From Terriglobia bacterium (GTDB lineage: Bacteria > Acidobacteriota > Terriglobia > Bryobacterales > Bryobacteraceae): a stretch of DNA of 64,000 bases. The stretch spans positions 124,001 through 188,000 of the forward strand of contig JAJPHN010000040.1 of assembly GCA_021325235.1 (NCBI GenBank), written 5' to 3'. The position numbers and the translations under genes are program-made. Below are positions 41,573 to 51,491 of this stretch, one piece after another. The first letter of the stretch is position 1, and every line of letters starts with the position of its first letter. The notes beneath the pieces are model-generated. The model ran no database searches, had not been told where the DNA came from, and saw only the letters and a list, made by a program, of their open reading frames with translations.

Positions 41573-43015
41573 CTAATAGGCGCCGTTCGGTGCGAGCACC
41601 CGTATCAGCGTGCGCAGCATGATGTGCACATCGAGCCACACCGACCAGTTCCGGATGTAATACGTGTCCTCGGACTCTTGCACTTCCAGATCCCCGTCGC
41701 TGCGGGCCGATACCTGCCAGAGACCGGTAATGCCCGGCATTACGCTCGAGCGCAGCGCGCGGAAACTGTCCGGGAAGCCCGCCAGGTGATAAGCCGGAAA
41801 CGGCCGCGGACCCACCAGGCTCATATCGCCGCGCAGCACGTTCCAAAGCTGCGGCAGCTCATCGAGGCTGTAGCGCCGCAGGAACCAGCCGATACCGGGC
41901 AGCACGCGCGGGTCTTTCCTCAATTTGTAAAAACGAAGCCAGTTCTCTTTCTCCTCCGGATGCGCATCGAGATATTCCGAGAGCACCTCCTCGGCATCCG
42001 AATACATCGTCCGCAGCTTGTAGATGCGAATGCGCGAGCCGTTCTTGCCTTCGCGCTCCTGGATGAAGAATGGTGAGCCGCTGCTCGTCAGCCGGATGTA
42101 CAAGGCAAACAGTGCAATCAACGGCAGACTCACCAGAAAGGCCGGTACGCCGATTGCGAAATCCAACGCACGCTTGAGCACTCGATTGGCCGGAACCAGC
42201 AGGTTCTTTTTCACCTCCAGTCCCAGCACGCCGCCCATATCGCGCGAAGTGATCCACAGGCTCTGGATCCCGAAGAGGTCCGGCACCACGATCACGTTCG
42301 GAAACGGCAGCTTTTCGACCAGATCGGCCAGCCGGCGGCGCTCCATGCGTGGAATCGCAACCAGCGCCATTTTCGCGCTTTCGGCAAAACGGTTGGCGGC
42401 CGCCAGCGGGCCGACTACCGGAACGCCCTGGACCGTGCTTCCCCATTTATTCGGATCGTCGTCCAGCATACCCATCAAAAGGAACCCGAGATCCGGCTCT
42501 TTCTGCAACGTTTTCGCCACCCGCGCACCGGTTGTTCCCGCCCCGAGCACTACCACCGGAATGCCGCAGATGCCGCGCCGGATCAGCGCCTTTCGCAGGG
42601 GCGACTCGAGCAGCGGCGCCAGCACCAGCGCAAAAATCATCGTCAGGACCAGCACGCCGCGCGACCACTGCCCTTCCGACACCGTGTAGTTCCAGATCAG
42701 CAGCATCAGGAAAATGCCGAAGGTTGCGTAAACACGGCTCCGCAGGCGCTCCACCGAGCCCCTTCCATATCCCGGGTACAATCCGAGCACGCCATAGGCA
42801 ACCGGCAGAACCAGCACACCCAGGGCGAGACCCTGATACTGCGGCCGGTTCAAAGCAATGGGGAAAATCGAGTGCAGGAAATGACGCACGATACAGCCGA
42901 GCAGCAACGAAAGCTCGAGCGCAAAGATGTCGACCAGGACCAGGGAAGCCGTCGCCCAGGAGCGCTTTTTGAACCGAGGGACAGTAAAAATCTGTTCAGC
43001 AGCGGAAGCGCTCAT
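41573..43015 (-). CDS. wbaP: Undecaprenyl-phosphate sugar-1-phosphate transferase, initiating glycosyltransferase
   Basis: Starts repeat-unit assembly by moving a hexose-1-phosphate from a UDP-sugar to undecaprenyl phosphate in the inner membrane. Four N-terminal membrane helices, a CoA-binding-like cytoplasmic part (GICGIPVVVLGAGTTGARVAKTL), then the catalytic domain: FIQEREGKNGSRIRIYKLRTM, the Asp-Glu dyad in YSLDELPQLWNVLRGDMSLVGPRP and PGITGLWQVSARSD. Length 480 and layout match WbaP. It is the last gene of the exopolysaccharide operon, 94 bases after the GT4 gene. Confidence 0.9.
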   Translation of the reverse strand: MSASAAEQIFTVPRFKKRSWATASLVLVDIFALELSLLLGCIVRHFLHSIFPIALNRPQYQGLALGVLVLPVAYGVLGLYPGYGRGSVERLRSRVYATFGIFLMLLIWNYTVSEGQWSRGVLVLTMIFALVLAPLLESPLRKALIRRGICGIPVVVLGAGTTGARVAKTLQKEPDLGFLLMGMLDDDPNKWGSTVQGVPVVGPLAAANRFAESAKMALVAIPRMERRRLADLVEKLPFPNVIVVPDLFGIQSLWITSRDMGGVLGLEVKKNLLVPANRVLKRALDFAIGVPAFLVSLPLIALFALYIRLTSSGSPFFIQEREGKNGSRIRIYKLRTMYSDAEEVLSEYLDAHPEEKENWLRFYKLRKDPRVLPGIGWFLRRYSLDELPQLWNVLRGDMSLVGPRPFPAYHLAGFPDSFRALRSSVMPGITGLWQVSARSDGDLEVQESEDTYYIRNWSVWLDVHIMLRTLIRVLAPNGAY

Positions 43016-43109
43016 TCGTCCGACCCGTGGAGGCGTGCAGACCCCAGAACTCCAAGAATAACAAGCGTTTCGCAGCTAAGCCAAGGAGAGCCGTACTATT
43101 CCCGGCGGG

Positions 43110-44270
43110 CTAGTATCGTGGTGCTAATACCTTACGGTAGACCGCCACGAGCTGCTCGTAATTCACCTCCGCCGAATACAGCGTCAGGAAGCGCTCGCGC
43201 ACGCTTCTGCGAAGCCCCGGCAGACCGCACTCCACGATTTTTGACACGGCCTGCTCCAGTGCGCGGGCATCGCCCGGAGCAAAGCGCGTTCCAGTCACGC
43301 CGTCCACTACGATCTCCCGCAGCGAGCCGAGATCCGATGCGACCACCGGAGTTCCGCAGGCCATTGCTTCCACCACGGTCATAGGGAATCCTTCGTACCA
43401 CTCCGAAGGCACCACCAGCAGCGCCGCGCGCTTCATCCGGCCGAGGAGTTGTTCCCGGTTTTGAAAGCCCAGTACCGTTACGTTTGGCAGATTTTTCGCC
43501 TGGGCCTCAATACGCTCGCGCAGCGGACCGTCCCCGGCAATCTGCAGCGGCAGTTCGGGAATCAGTTTCCAGGCCTCGAGCAGCGTGCCCAATCCCTTCT
43601 CTGTCGCCAGCCGTCCTGCAAACAGTGCATAGCCGCCGTCTCCTGATCCCTCGCCCGGATCGTACGGCAGAAAATTCGGTTTGACTTCAATCTGCGAAGC
43701 GTCAAATCCACCCGCCACAAGCTTTTCCTTGAGGAATGCCGTCGGCACCAGATAAACGCTCACGTTCCTGCGCCAGGTGCCGAGTGCGCGATGAACCGTC
43801 AGCAGCGAGGCAACCGCGGCTGTGGCCAGCCGGTTGTGCCGGTAGCAGGCATGCAGCACACCCGGATATGGGATCGCCTTGCCCATACAGTCCTCGCAGA
43901 TGCGCCCCTGGCGCGTAAGTGTTGCGGCGGGGCAGATCAGCCGGTAGTTAGGAACCGTCTGCACAACCGGAACGCGGGCCTTTGCCGCCGCATAGTAAGC
44001 TGCCGGCGAGACGATCGGAAACGTGTTGTGGCAATGCAGAATGTCCGGACGAAACTCGGCGAGGCGTGCCGCAATCGCGCGATGGCTCTCCGGGTTCCAG
44101 ACCGTATCTCGCGCCATCCGGACGGGCGAAACGTTCTTCAGCGCATCGTTATGCACCGCAAACTGCTCGACCGTATGCCCGTGCTGCCGCAGCAGCTCGC
44201 ACTCGGCCGCGTAAACCTCGTCTTCTCCGCCTCGCTGCTGATAATAGTTATGGACCTGCAGGATCTTCAC
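43110..44270 (-). CDS. GT4-family glycosyltransferase
   Basis: GT-B retaining enzyme acting on the lipid-linked repeat unit in the cytoplasm. MKILQVHNYYQQRGGEDEVYAAE is the typical opening with its glycine loop; the donor-site motif is LVVPSEWYEGFPMTVVEAMACGTPVVASDLGSLREIV with the EX7E pair. Cysteine-rich CPAATLTRQGRICEDCMG matches the subgroup that also carries a small zinc-like insert. Its ATG overlaps the stop of the polymerase gene (ATGA). Sugar specificity not readable. Confidence 0.9.
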   Translation of the reverse strand: MKILQVHNYYQQRGGEDEVYAAECELLRQHGHTVEQFAVHNDALKNVSPVRMARDTVWNPESHRAIAARLAEFRPDILHCHNTFPIVSPAAYYAAAKARVPVVQTVPNYRLICPAATLTRQGRICEDCMGKAIPYPGVLHACYRHNRLATAAVASLLTVHRALGTWRRNVSVYLVPTAFLKEKLVAGGFDASQIEVKPNFLPYDPGEGSGDGGYALFAGRLATEKGLGTLLEAWKLIPELPLQIAGDGPLRERIEAQAKNLPNVTVLGFQNREQLLGRMKRAALLVVPSEWYEGFPMTVVEAMACGTPVVASDLGSLREIVVDGVTGTRFAPGDARALEQAVSKIVECGLPGLRRSVRERFLTLYSAEVNYEQLVAVYRKVLAPRY

Positions 44271-45610
44271 TGCGATCCTCGGAAGGCGGGCTCAAAACGC
44301 CCCGCCGCAGGACCGAAACCCGATTCCCTGTGCGCGCGGATCAACGCCATTCGCTCGCCCGCGCGATAGGAGATACTCGCCAGCGCGATCAGCATCAGTA
44401 AGCCGAGGCTCACCGCATTGCCGGCGCTTGCAATGATGTTCTCGCCCGAGAGCCCGATCGCAAAGGCCGGCAGATAGGTAAACAGCGGCTGCGCATAATC
44501 GCCGCCTCCGCGAATCGCGCGCAGCGAGTAATGCACCAGCGATCCGATAAATCCCAGCCAGAGCAGCAGCCCGACGATGCCCCACTCATACAAAGCCCGG
44601 AGCCATTCATCATGCAGCGCGCGATTCGGATCGGGATTCTTGCTGATGGTCGCCGCAATCTGCGCGCCGTTGCAGGTTCCGTGCCCGAAAATCAGCTCCG
44701 CCGGCGTACCGCTTGCGATCCCGGCGACCGTGCGGTGGAACAGCGTTTCGCGCAGCTTGAACGTGCCGAGTCCGGTCGCTTTGTAGTTGCCGCGATAGGC
44801 GTCGGAAACCGCTCGCGCAATTCGGTTCGAGCCCGACATCTGCGCCACCCAGTTCATCACCACGCTGAATTCGGCGATGAGCAACGTTCCGAACATCAAC
44901 GTCAGCACGAAGCTCAGCAGCTTGACCCAGGAACGAACCTGCGAGACGAAGATGGCAAGCAGCGAAGAAACCAGCAGCCCGATCAGCCAGGTCCGGCTGC
45001 CGTTTAATAACACGGAGAAGACCAGCGCCGCGGCAAGCGCCGTGCGCAAGACCAGCGAAAGCGTCCGCGAGGTGATAATGGCGCAATAGAGAGCCGTGAC
45101 AAACGCGGCAAACGACTGCGCGTCGGCGAAGGTGCTGAAGCGGTCTGGCTCACCACCCCAGTTGTGCGCCAGAAACCAGTGCGCGAGTGCGATTCCGAGC
45201 GTCCCGACTGCCACAATCACGATCGTGCGAACCGTGATATAGCCGCCTTTACTTGCCCGCAGCAGCATCATCGCGATCAGCAGCGAGCCGAGCAGATGCG
45301 CAATCAATTTGAGTGCGTACGCCGGATACAGGGTCCACAGCGAAGCGATCGCCACGTACGACGTGAGCAGAATCCATATGACGGGCGCAGGCGTCAGCTT
45401 TCCATGGCCTCCCCAGGCGCGGAACCGCCAGAGCAGGTACACCGGCAGGATCATCGCCTTCGCCGTATTGAGCGCACCGATGCTCGCGTTGTGTGTGCCG
45501 AGATCGATGTTCGACAGCAAAAGATAGCCGATAATGGCCCAGCGATGCGGCGCGAATACCGCCATGCCGAAAAACAGCAGGTACAGCGCGAGAGGAAGAT
45601 AATTCGTCAC
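44267..45610 (-). CDS. O-antigen polymerase/ligase-like membrane protein (Wzy/WaaL type)
   Basis: About eleven hydrophobic segments, with the large periplasmic loop carrying RETLFHRTVAGIASGTPAELIFGHGTCNGAQ and NPDPNRALHDEWLRALYEWGIVGLLLWLGF, the H-[N/D]-E-[W/Y]-L signature of the Wzy_C family. Position between glycosyltransferases makes it the likely polymerase of the repeat unit. No specific family symbol is safe because Wzy proteins diverge strongly. It shares ATGA at both ends with its neighbours. Confidence 0.82.
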   Translation of the reverse strand: MTNYLPLALYLLFFGMAVFAPHRWAIIGYLLLSNIDLGTHNASIGALNTAKAMILPVYLLWRFRAWGGHGKLTPAPVIWILLTSYVAIASLWTLYPAYALKLIAHLLGSLLIAMMLLRASKGGYITVRTIVIVAVGTLGIALAHWFLAHNWGGEPDRFSTFADAQSFAAFVTALYCAIITSRTLSLVLRTALAAALVFSVLLNGSRTWLIGLLVSSLLAIFVSQVRSWVKLLSFVLTLMFGTLLIAEFSVVMNWVAQMSGSNRIARAVSDAYRGNYKATGLGTFKLRETLFHRTVAGIASGTPAELIFGHGTCNGAQIAATISKNPDPNRALHDEWLRALYEWGIVGLLLWLGFIGSLVHYSLRAIRGGGDYAQPLFTYLPAFAIGLSGENIIASAGNAVSLGLLMLIALASISYRAGERMALIRAHRESGFGPAAGRFEPAFRGSQ

Positions 45611-46779
45611 GGCCTGCTCGCTCCGGCTTGCGCCACACAGGCGAGAATGCCGCGCTCAATGCAATCGGCCGCATAGTCCGGCGTGAGACGAAGCGCCGTT
45701 TGGCGCGCGCACACCTGCATGGCCGCCAACGCATCGCAATCCGTGGCCAGAGCGCGCTCGAGCGCAGCGGCCATTTCCTCCTGGTGATCCGGCCGGAACG
45801 TCCACCCATTCGCGCCATCCCGCACCAGCTCTGAAACCGCCTGCGCATAGCGGCTGCCCAGCACCGGTACGCCGCTCGCCAGAGCTTCGTTCACCACCAC
45901 GCCCCAGGTGTCGGCCAACGTCGGAAAAACAAAGACATCGGCTTTCGCGTAGATCTCCGGCAAACGCTCGTAGTCGCTGTTGCCCAGAAAGACACGCCGC
46001 AAATTAGACGGCGCCGAGTAGCTTTCAAGTGGCGCCCGCAGCGGGCCGTCTCCCGCCAACGTGAGCGAAACGCGCTCCTCCGGATGCCGCTCGGCCCACT
46101 CCGCCGCGATTTTCAGAAAAGGCATCAGCCCTTTCCGCTCGATGAGCTGCCCCACGTACAGCAGCCGCCGCTCGCCATTCTCCGCCGGGCCGCGTACCGC
46201 CTCCGCAAAGCGCTCGACCCCGGTCGTGTACACGATTTTGTGCAGCTTGCGCCGCGCAACTCCGATCGATTCGAGATAGCGCGCTCCACTCTCGCCCGTC
46301 ACCAGAAAGCCATCTACGCCGCGATGCAGTACGCGGCGCACCGCCTGCCGCAGCCGCCCCCGGCCATACTCGGTCGATTCGGCAAATTCCGCCCAGACCA
46401 TCAGCTTCGCGCGGCTGAAGCGCCGGTACAGTGCAGCCTGGATCGTGCGCATCCCCATCTCCCAGGAAATCACCACATCCGCCCGAAAGCGAGCCAGCTG
46501 CGGAATCGTGTCCACCGGCATATGCACAAACAGCGGCTCCGTAAAACCTTTCGGATGCCGCCAGCGCCGGTGGAACGTGATGGTCTTCTGCACACGCACA
46601 TCGAGGCCCGCCCATTCCAGCTTCCAGGGACGGTTGCTCTCCATCGGCGTCGAAAGCAGAATGCGCATCTCGCCGAAGCGCTTCGCCAGCCGATCGAACA
46701 CCGGCTTCTGATACGGCGCGATCACGTTCGCCAGCACCAGCACCCGCAGCGACTTCGCGTTCACCTCCCGCTCAGGCAT
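45607..46779 (-). CDS. GT4-family glycosyltransferase
   Basis: Second GT-B enzyme of the locus: SLRVLVLANVIAPYQKPVFDRLAKRFG at the N-terminus, RLLYVGQLIERKGLMPFLKIA in the donor domain and KADVFVFPTLADTWGVVVNEALASGVPVLGSRYAQAVSELV for the nucleotide-sugar site. It adds another sugar to the repeat unit on the cytoplasmic side. It overlaps the flippase gene by 8 bases and the polymerase start by 4. Confidence 0.9.
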   Translation of the reverse strand: MPEREVNAKSLRVLVLANVIAPYQKPVFDRLAKRFGEMRILLSTPMESNRPWKLEWAGLDVRVQKTITFHRRWRHPKGFTEPLFVHMPVDTIPQLARFRADVVISWEMGMRTIQAALYRRFSRAKLMVWAEFAESTEYGRGRLRQAVRRVLHRGVDGFLVTGESGARYLESIGVARRKLHKIVYTTGVERFAEAVRGPAENGERRLLYVGQLIERKGLMPFLKIAAEWAERHPEERVSLTLAGDGPLRAPLESYSAPSNLRRVFLGNSDYERLPEIYAKADVFVFPTLADTWGVVVNEALASGVPVLGSRYAQAVSELVRDGANGWTFRPDHQEEMAAALERALATDCDALAAMQVCARQTALRLTPDYAADCIERGILACVAQAGASRP

Positions 46780-48133
46780 CCGCCTCCGTCAGCTTGCGCG
46801 AAAAGGGATTCAGCGCGCGCCGGTTCAGCACGATCAGAATGCCAAAGGCCGCCGCAGCCTGCGAAACCAGCACCGCCCAGGCCATGCCGTCGTAGGAAAA
46901 GCGGGGCGCCAGCGCGGTCGCCAGCGCCAGATTCAGCAACAGAGCCGCAATCGTGATCTTCTGAAACTGCCGCTCGAGCCCAAGCACCAGCAGCCACTGA
47001 AAACCGAGCGTATTGGTCCAGGCAATCAGCGGCGCGCGTATCGACAAGATCCGCAGCACGCCTTCGCTCTCGCCGAAATTGCGGCCCAATAGAATGCGGA
47101 CGATCAGCGGCGCTCCGATCCACAGAATCAGTCCCAGTGCGGCCGCGCACGCGCCTGTCAGGTAGAAGGTCACGCGCGTCACCTTGGCGGCCTTGAGCAG
47201 CGAGGTCTTCACCAGTGCCGCCGCTCGCGGATACAGCACCGTCGTCAAGGGGGCCAGCAGACCGACCGCGGCCGTACTGATCTTCTCCGCTCCGGCGTAA
47301 TAACCCACCGCGCGCGGCGGCGCAAACAAGCCCAGCACGAACGCGTTCCCGGCCGTGTAGATGGTATGCGCGCTGCGAAAAAGAAACATCGCCCAGCCTT
47401 CGCGCAGCATCCGCCAGCCCTCCGCCAGGCGCGGCATCCGCAGCGCGTATCGCCGTGTGACCAGCGCATAGCCGATGACCAGCGTCACGGCCGCCGTCGC
47501 ACCGTTCAGCGCGAACACCTTCCAGCCATCGCTCGGGCTGTGCACAAAGACGAAAATGCCGATCGCGGCCGCCGTGCGCGCCGAAATATCGAGCAGCGAC
47601 GCGATCGCCACCCGCTGAATGCCGTAGAAGTAATACACGGGCAGCAGCGCCTTGATAATCTCCGAAATCATCGCCGTCCAGAGCAGCAGCGGATGCTCGC
47701 GAAATAACGGCACGAAGGCATAAGCGCAGAAAGCCGCCCCCAGTGCAGCCGCCGAGAGCAGCAGTTTCGCGCCCGAAACACCGGCAATGATGCCCTCTAC
47801 CTGCTCTTTGTCTTCGGCCGTCGCGATCTCGCGCGTCGCTGAGTAGACAAAACCGTAATCGACCACCAGGTTGCCGTAAACACCGAAGGCCTGCGCCATC
47901 GCGACCAGCCCCCAGCCCGCCGGCCCGAGCACGCGCGAAAGATACGGCACCGTGACCAGCGGCAGCGCCTGGTTCGCAAAGTGAATACCGTAGACCGCGC
48001 CGATGTCGTAGAGCAGTGCGGCTTGCCGGCGCCCTTCGCGCCATAGCCGGGAGAAAAAGCCCGCGCTCGAGCCGCCCGCATTCGAATCGTCGCGGTTCGA
48101 ATTGCCGTTCGAATCGATCGACGGTTCGGTCAA
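46772..48133 (-). CDS. wzx: Wzx-like polysaccharide flippase
   Basis: MATE/PST-type lipid-linked oligosaccharide flippase. The conserved opening AVYGIHFANQALPLVTVPYLSRVLGPAGWGLVAMAQAFGVY is intact, and about twelve membrane helices follow. A hydrophilic N-terminal tail with Ser/Asn repeats (DSNGNSNRDDSNAGG) precedes it. Its start shares ATGA with the wzc stop, so translation is coupled. It moves the finished repeat unit to the outer leaflet for polymerisation. Confidence 0.88.
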   Translation of the reverse strand: MTEPSIDSNGNSNRDDSNAGGSSAGFFSRLWREGRRQAALLYDIGAVYGIHFANQALPLVTVPYLSRVLGPAGWGLVAMAQAFGVYGNLVVDYGFVYSATREIATAEDKEQVEGIIAGVSGAKLLLSAAALGAAFCAYAFVPLFREHPLLLWTAMISEIIKALLPVYYFYGIQRVAIASLLDISARTAAAIGIFVFVHSPSDGWKVFALNGATAAVTLVIGYALVTRRYALRMPRLAEGWRMLREGWAMFLFRSAHTIYTAGNAFVLGLFAPPRAVGYYAGAEKISTAAVGLLAPLTTVLYPRAAALVKTSLLKAAKVTRVTFYLTGACAAALGLILWIGAPLIVRILLGRNFGESEGVLRILSIRAPLIAWTNTLGFQWLLVLGLERQFQKITIAALLLNLALATALAPRFSYDGMAWAVLVSQAAAAFGILIVLNRRALNPFSRKLTEADA

Positions 48134-50421
48134 CTCGCCTGCTCGGGCGCCTGCGAGTAGTACTTGCGGTAATCGCCGTGATAGTAGTAGTAACCGCCCG
48201 TGCTGTTCTTATCCACTTCGTTCAGCACCAGCCCGATCACATTCGCCCGCAGCCGCTTGAGCGTTGCCAGCACCGAGCCCACCGCCCGCCGGCTGGTCTG
48301 TCCGGCCCGCGCCATTACCACCACACCATCCACCGCCGTCGCCACCTGCATCGTTTCGGCAAAGCCCAGCAGCGGCGGCGCGTCCACCAGAATCAGATCG
48401 TATTCCTTCTCGGCTTCATCCAGAATGTCGATCATCATCGAGCCGATCAGATCCGATGCCCGCCTCGATGCCGTACCCGCCGGCAGTACATCCAAACCCG
48501 GCCAGTCGTCGGTGTGGAACACGGTTTCTTTCCAGTCGAGCTCGCCCAGCAGCGCATTCGACAATCCCACGCTGCCATCCAGCCCCAGCTTCTTGTGAAT
48601 GCTCGGACGGCGCAGATCGGCATCGATGATCAGCGTTCGTTTGCCCTGCTCGGCATGCGCAATCGCTAGATGGATGATGCACGTCGATTTGCCCTCGGCC
48701 GGCATAGCGCTCGTCACCAGCAGCGAGCGCATGTTGCGATCGAAATCCGGCAGCAGGATCGCATTGCGCAGCGTGCGCACCGCTTCTTCGTACGAGCTGA
48801 TGCCTTCGTAGCGGCCGCTCGCCGGATACAGCACGTGTTTGCGATGCAGACTTGTGCGGCGCGCCGGTGTCGAGCCGCCCGGAAGCGCCAGGGCGATGCC
48901 GCCGCGCGCCGCCGGATTCTCGCCATTGCTCTCCGCAGGCGTCCGTGACCCGGGATTCAGTAATCGCCGCATCTCCTTTACCACCGGCAGCGTCCCGAGC
49001 ACGCTGGTATCCAGCGCATGCGCCGCCTGCTCCGGATCGCGGATCGTGTTATCCAGCACATCGGCCAGCACGGCCGCGCTCACCGCCAGCACCAGCGAAC
49101 CCATAAACGCCAGCAGCACGTACAGCCGCTTGCGTGGAAAGACCGGCGCATCCGGCGGCCGCGCTAAATCCGCAATCCGGATCGAGCTGTTCTGAAACCC
49201 CGCATTGATGCCGGCTTCCTTGATGCGCCGTTCCAGATCGCTGTAGAGCGCCTTGTTCGTCTCCGCCTCGCGTTTCAGCTGCTGATACTGAAACGAGTGC
49301 GCATTCAGCTGGTCGTACTCGGCCTTGGTCTCCGCTACCGCTTTGCCCAGCATCTGCTCGCGCGTCAGCGCCTGCTTGTAATCGGTCTCCACCCGGTCGG
49401 CCACACTGCGCCGCATCTCTTCGAACTGCCGCTGGACCTCGGCCAGATCATTCGCCGCCTTGCGATACTCCTGATGCGCCGGCCCGTAAATCGAGGCCAC
49501 CGACGCCAGATGCTGCTTGGCCTGATTCACGCGGTCCTGCAGCCGGTACAACTCTTCGCCCTGCCCGGAAACTTCCGCCGCCGCAATCGATCCCGACTGA
49601 AGGCTCTTGTACGCCGCTTCCTTCCGCACCCGATCGCCCTGCGCGTTCGTAAATTCGGTGTTGAGCTGCAGCAGCCGCGAGGACAAAATGTTGGTCTTGT
49701 CCTCCGGGTTGATCACATTCAGCTCCTGCTCAAATTTCGCCAGCGCCAGATCGGACCGCTCCATCTTGGCCCGCAGTTCATCGAGCTGTTTCTCCATGAA
49801 CGCGGCCAGCGCCGTCGACGATTGCAGGCGAATCTCGAAGGTATGGTCCAGGTAGGATCTGGCAATCGCGTTCGCCACATCGGCCGCCAGTTGCGGATCG
49901 GTCGAGCGGTAATTGATCTCGAGCAGATAGGTATTCACCGGCCGGTCGATTTTGAGATTGTTCAGGTAAACCGGCGCATCGCTTTTGCGGCGCGCCCGCT
50001 CGGCCGGCAATTTCGCCAGCTGCTTCTCTTCTTCCAGCAGGTTGAACTTCTGCGCCACTGGCCGCAGCACCGCATCCGACTGGATCAGCTCGCTCTGCGT
50101 CGCCAGAAACGCGTCGGCATCTTCGCTCGGCGGCGCCTGCGATGCTTCCTGCCCCACCACTCCCGCCGGCACCCGGAAATCCACGTCGATCGTGGCCGTA
50201 GCCTCGTAGACCGGTGTCAGCCGCGACGCGATCAGATAGCTCAGCAGCACACAGGTCGCGACAAAACCGGCAATGCGCCACTTGTGCCGCCAGATGACCA
50301 GCAGATAATGCGTGGTCGAAACCGCGGGCCGCGCCGGCTCGAAATCCGCATGCACCTGCGGCTCGAGCGGCAGGCGTTTCATGTCGGTAAATTCGGCCGA
50401 TGAGCGATCCAGTTGCCTCAT
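48130..50421 (-). CDS. wzc: Polysaccharide co-polymerase with tyrosine autokinase (Wzc type)
   Basis: Wzz chain-length domain at the N-terminus (membrane helix around 48-70, IAGFVATCVLLSYLIA), long coiled coil (AALVRK-like region 200-420), second membrane helix LLAFMGSLVLAVSAAVLADVL, then a BY-kinase: Walker A SAMPAEGKST, Walker A' TLIIDADLRRP and Walker B DLILVDAPPLLG. The tail YYYYHGDYRKYY is the expected tyrosine cluster for autophosphorylation. Length 763 fits. It controls polymer length and export with the Wza protein encoded just upstream. Confidence 0.92.
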   Translation of the reverse strand: MRQLDRSSAEFTDMKRLPLEPQVHADFEPARPAVSTTHYLLVIWRHKWRIAGFVATCVLLSYLIASRLTPVYEATATIDVDFRVPAGVVGQEASQAPPSEDADAFLATQSELIQSDAVLRPVAQKFNLLEEEKQLAKLPAERARRKSDAPVYLNNLKIDRPVNTYLLEINYRSTDPQLAADVANAIARSYLDHTFEIRLQSSTALAAFMEKQLDELRAKMERSDLALAKFEQELNVINPEDKTNILSSRLLQLNTEFTNAQGDRVRKEAAYKSLQSGSIAAAEVSGQGEELYRLQDRVNQAKQHLASVASIYGPAHQEYRKAANDLAEVQRQFEEMRRSVADRVETDYKQALTREQMLGKAVAETKAEYDQLNAHSFQYQQLKREAETNKALYSDLERRIKEAGINAGFQNSSIRIADLARPPDAPVFPRKRLYVLLAFMGSLVLAVSAAVLADVLDNTIRDPEQAAHALDTSVLGTLPVVKEMRRLLNPGSRTPAESNGENPAARGGIALALPGGSTPARRTSLHRKHVLYPASGRYEGISSYEEAVRTLRNAILLPDFDRNMRSLLVTSAMPAEGKSTCIIHLAIAHAEQGKRTLIIDADLRRPSIHKKLGLDGSVGLSNALLGELDWKETVFHTDDWPGLDVLPAGTASRRASDLIGSMMIDILDEAEKEYDLILVDAPPLLGFAETMQVATAVDGVVVMARAGQTSRRAVGSVLATLKRLRANVIGLVLNEVDKNSTGGYYYYHGDYRKYYSQAPEQAS

Positions 50422-50439
50422 GCTGCTCTCAACTGGACG

Positions 50440-51393
50440 CTATTTCCAAACCAGTATTCCGGTCGCGGTCTGCACGCCGAAGCCCGTCACCGTGCGAATC
50501 GTCTCTGCCGTCAGGCGCTTGCCGCGGCTGTCGGGGATATAGAGGATGTCGTTCGCCTGCAGATGCACATCGGGCGATTTGTGCTCCATGATCTGCGTCA
50601 GCGGAACCTGGATCTCGCTGCGGTCCGTCTTGCCCGGCTCGCGCCGATAGATATACGCTTCTTTGTTCGTATAGGGCAGCAGTCCTTCGGTCATCGCCAC
50701 CATCTTCAGCACGGTGGTGTCAACGCCATCGGTCATCGGAAACGCCCCGGTTTTCTTCACATTGCCGATCACGTAGATTTTGCCCGTCTCCGGGACCCGC
50801 ACCTCTTCCCCGCCCCGCAGCCGAATATTGAGCGAGGGATCCGCCAGATCGATCAGGCCTTTTACCGGGATATGCTCCAAAGGCTGGCCGGCGCGCGAGA
50901 TCAGAATCTCCGGCCCCGCCTCCGGCGAAAGCCCGTCGGCGCGCGTTAAAGCATCGAGCAGCGTCACCTCGCCCGCAGCCTGAAATGTCGTCGGATGCCG
51001 CACCGCGCCCAGCACACTCACCGGCAGACTCCGGTATTCGACTACCGAAACCGAAACCACCGGCCGCACCAGCAGCTGTTCGTTCACCAGCGCCGCTGCA
51101 ATCTCGTTCTCGATCTCGCCCGGCAGCTTGTCTTTGGCCGGAATGCGCTCCTTCAGCAGGGGCAGGCGCAAGGTGCCGTCGGATGTCACCCGGAAATTGC
51201 GCGTCAGCTCCGGACAGTCCGCCACCGACACGCTGAGCAGATCGTCGGGGCCCACCCGCTGGATCGGAAGATCGTAATTCTTCTCGCCTTCCAGCGCTTT
51301 CGGCGCTGCGGAGTCGTGCACATCGGCCGACGGCGCAGCGTCCTGGGCGTACAGGATACCGAGAAACAGAAATGCTGACGCGATTTGCTTCAT
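50440..51393 (-). CDS. wza: Polysaccharide export outer-membrane protein, Wza/SLBB family
   Basis: Signal peptide MKQIASAFLFLGILYA. PES domain VGPDDLLSVSVADCPELTRNFRVTSDGTLRLPLLKERI, then SLBB repeats (LPVSVLGAVRHPTTFQAAGEVTLLDALTRADGLS and IYVIGNVKKTGAFPMTDGV). No lipobox Cys follows the signal, unlike enterobacterial Wza, so its anchoring may differ. It is the first gene of the exopolysaccharide operon, and the next gene (wzc) begins 18 bases later. A TAAAAT-type -10 lies in the 98-base gap upstream. Confidence 0.9.
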   Translation of the reverse strand: MKQIASAFLFLGILYAQDAAPSADVHDSAAPKALEGEKNYDLPIQRVGPDDLLSVSVADCPELTRNFRVTSDGTLRLPLLKERIPAKDKLPGEIENEIAAALVNEQLLVRPVVSVSVVEYRSLPVSVLGAVRHPTTFQAAGEVTLLDALTRADGLSPEAGPEILISRAGQPLEHIPVKGLIDLADPSLNIRLRGGEEVRVPETGKIYVIGNVKKTGAFPMTDGVDTTVLKMVAMTEGLLPYTNKEAYIYRREPGKTDRSEIQVPLTQIMEHKSPDVHLQANDILYIPDSRGKRLTAETIRTVTGFGVQTATGILVWK

Positions 51394-51491
51394 TACGAGC
51401 GCAGCGGGGCCGCCCAGTTCCTCTCATTTTACCCGGTTATCGGGTGCGGATGTGGCAGCAGTCGCCCGATTTCCGTACTAAGGTTTCAGGC

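Noticed and set aside
46761-48044. Second minus-strand frame of 427 codons inside wzx
   Set aside because: Out of frame with the flippase; Arg/Ala/Gly-rich and without membrane helices, while the flippase frame has twelve.
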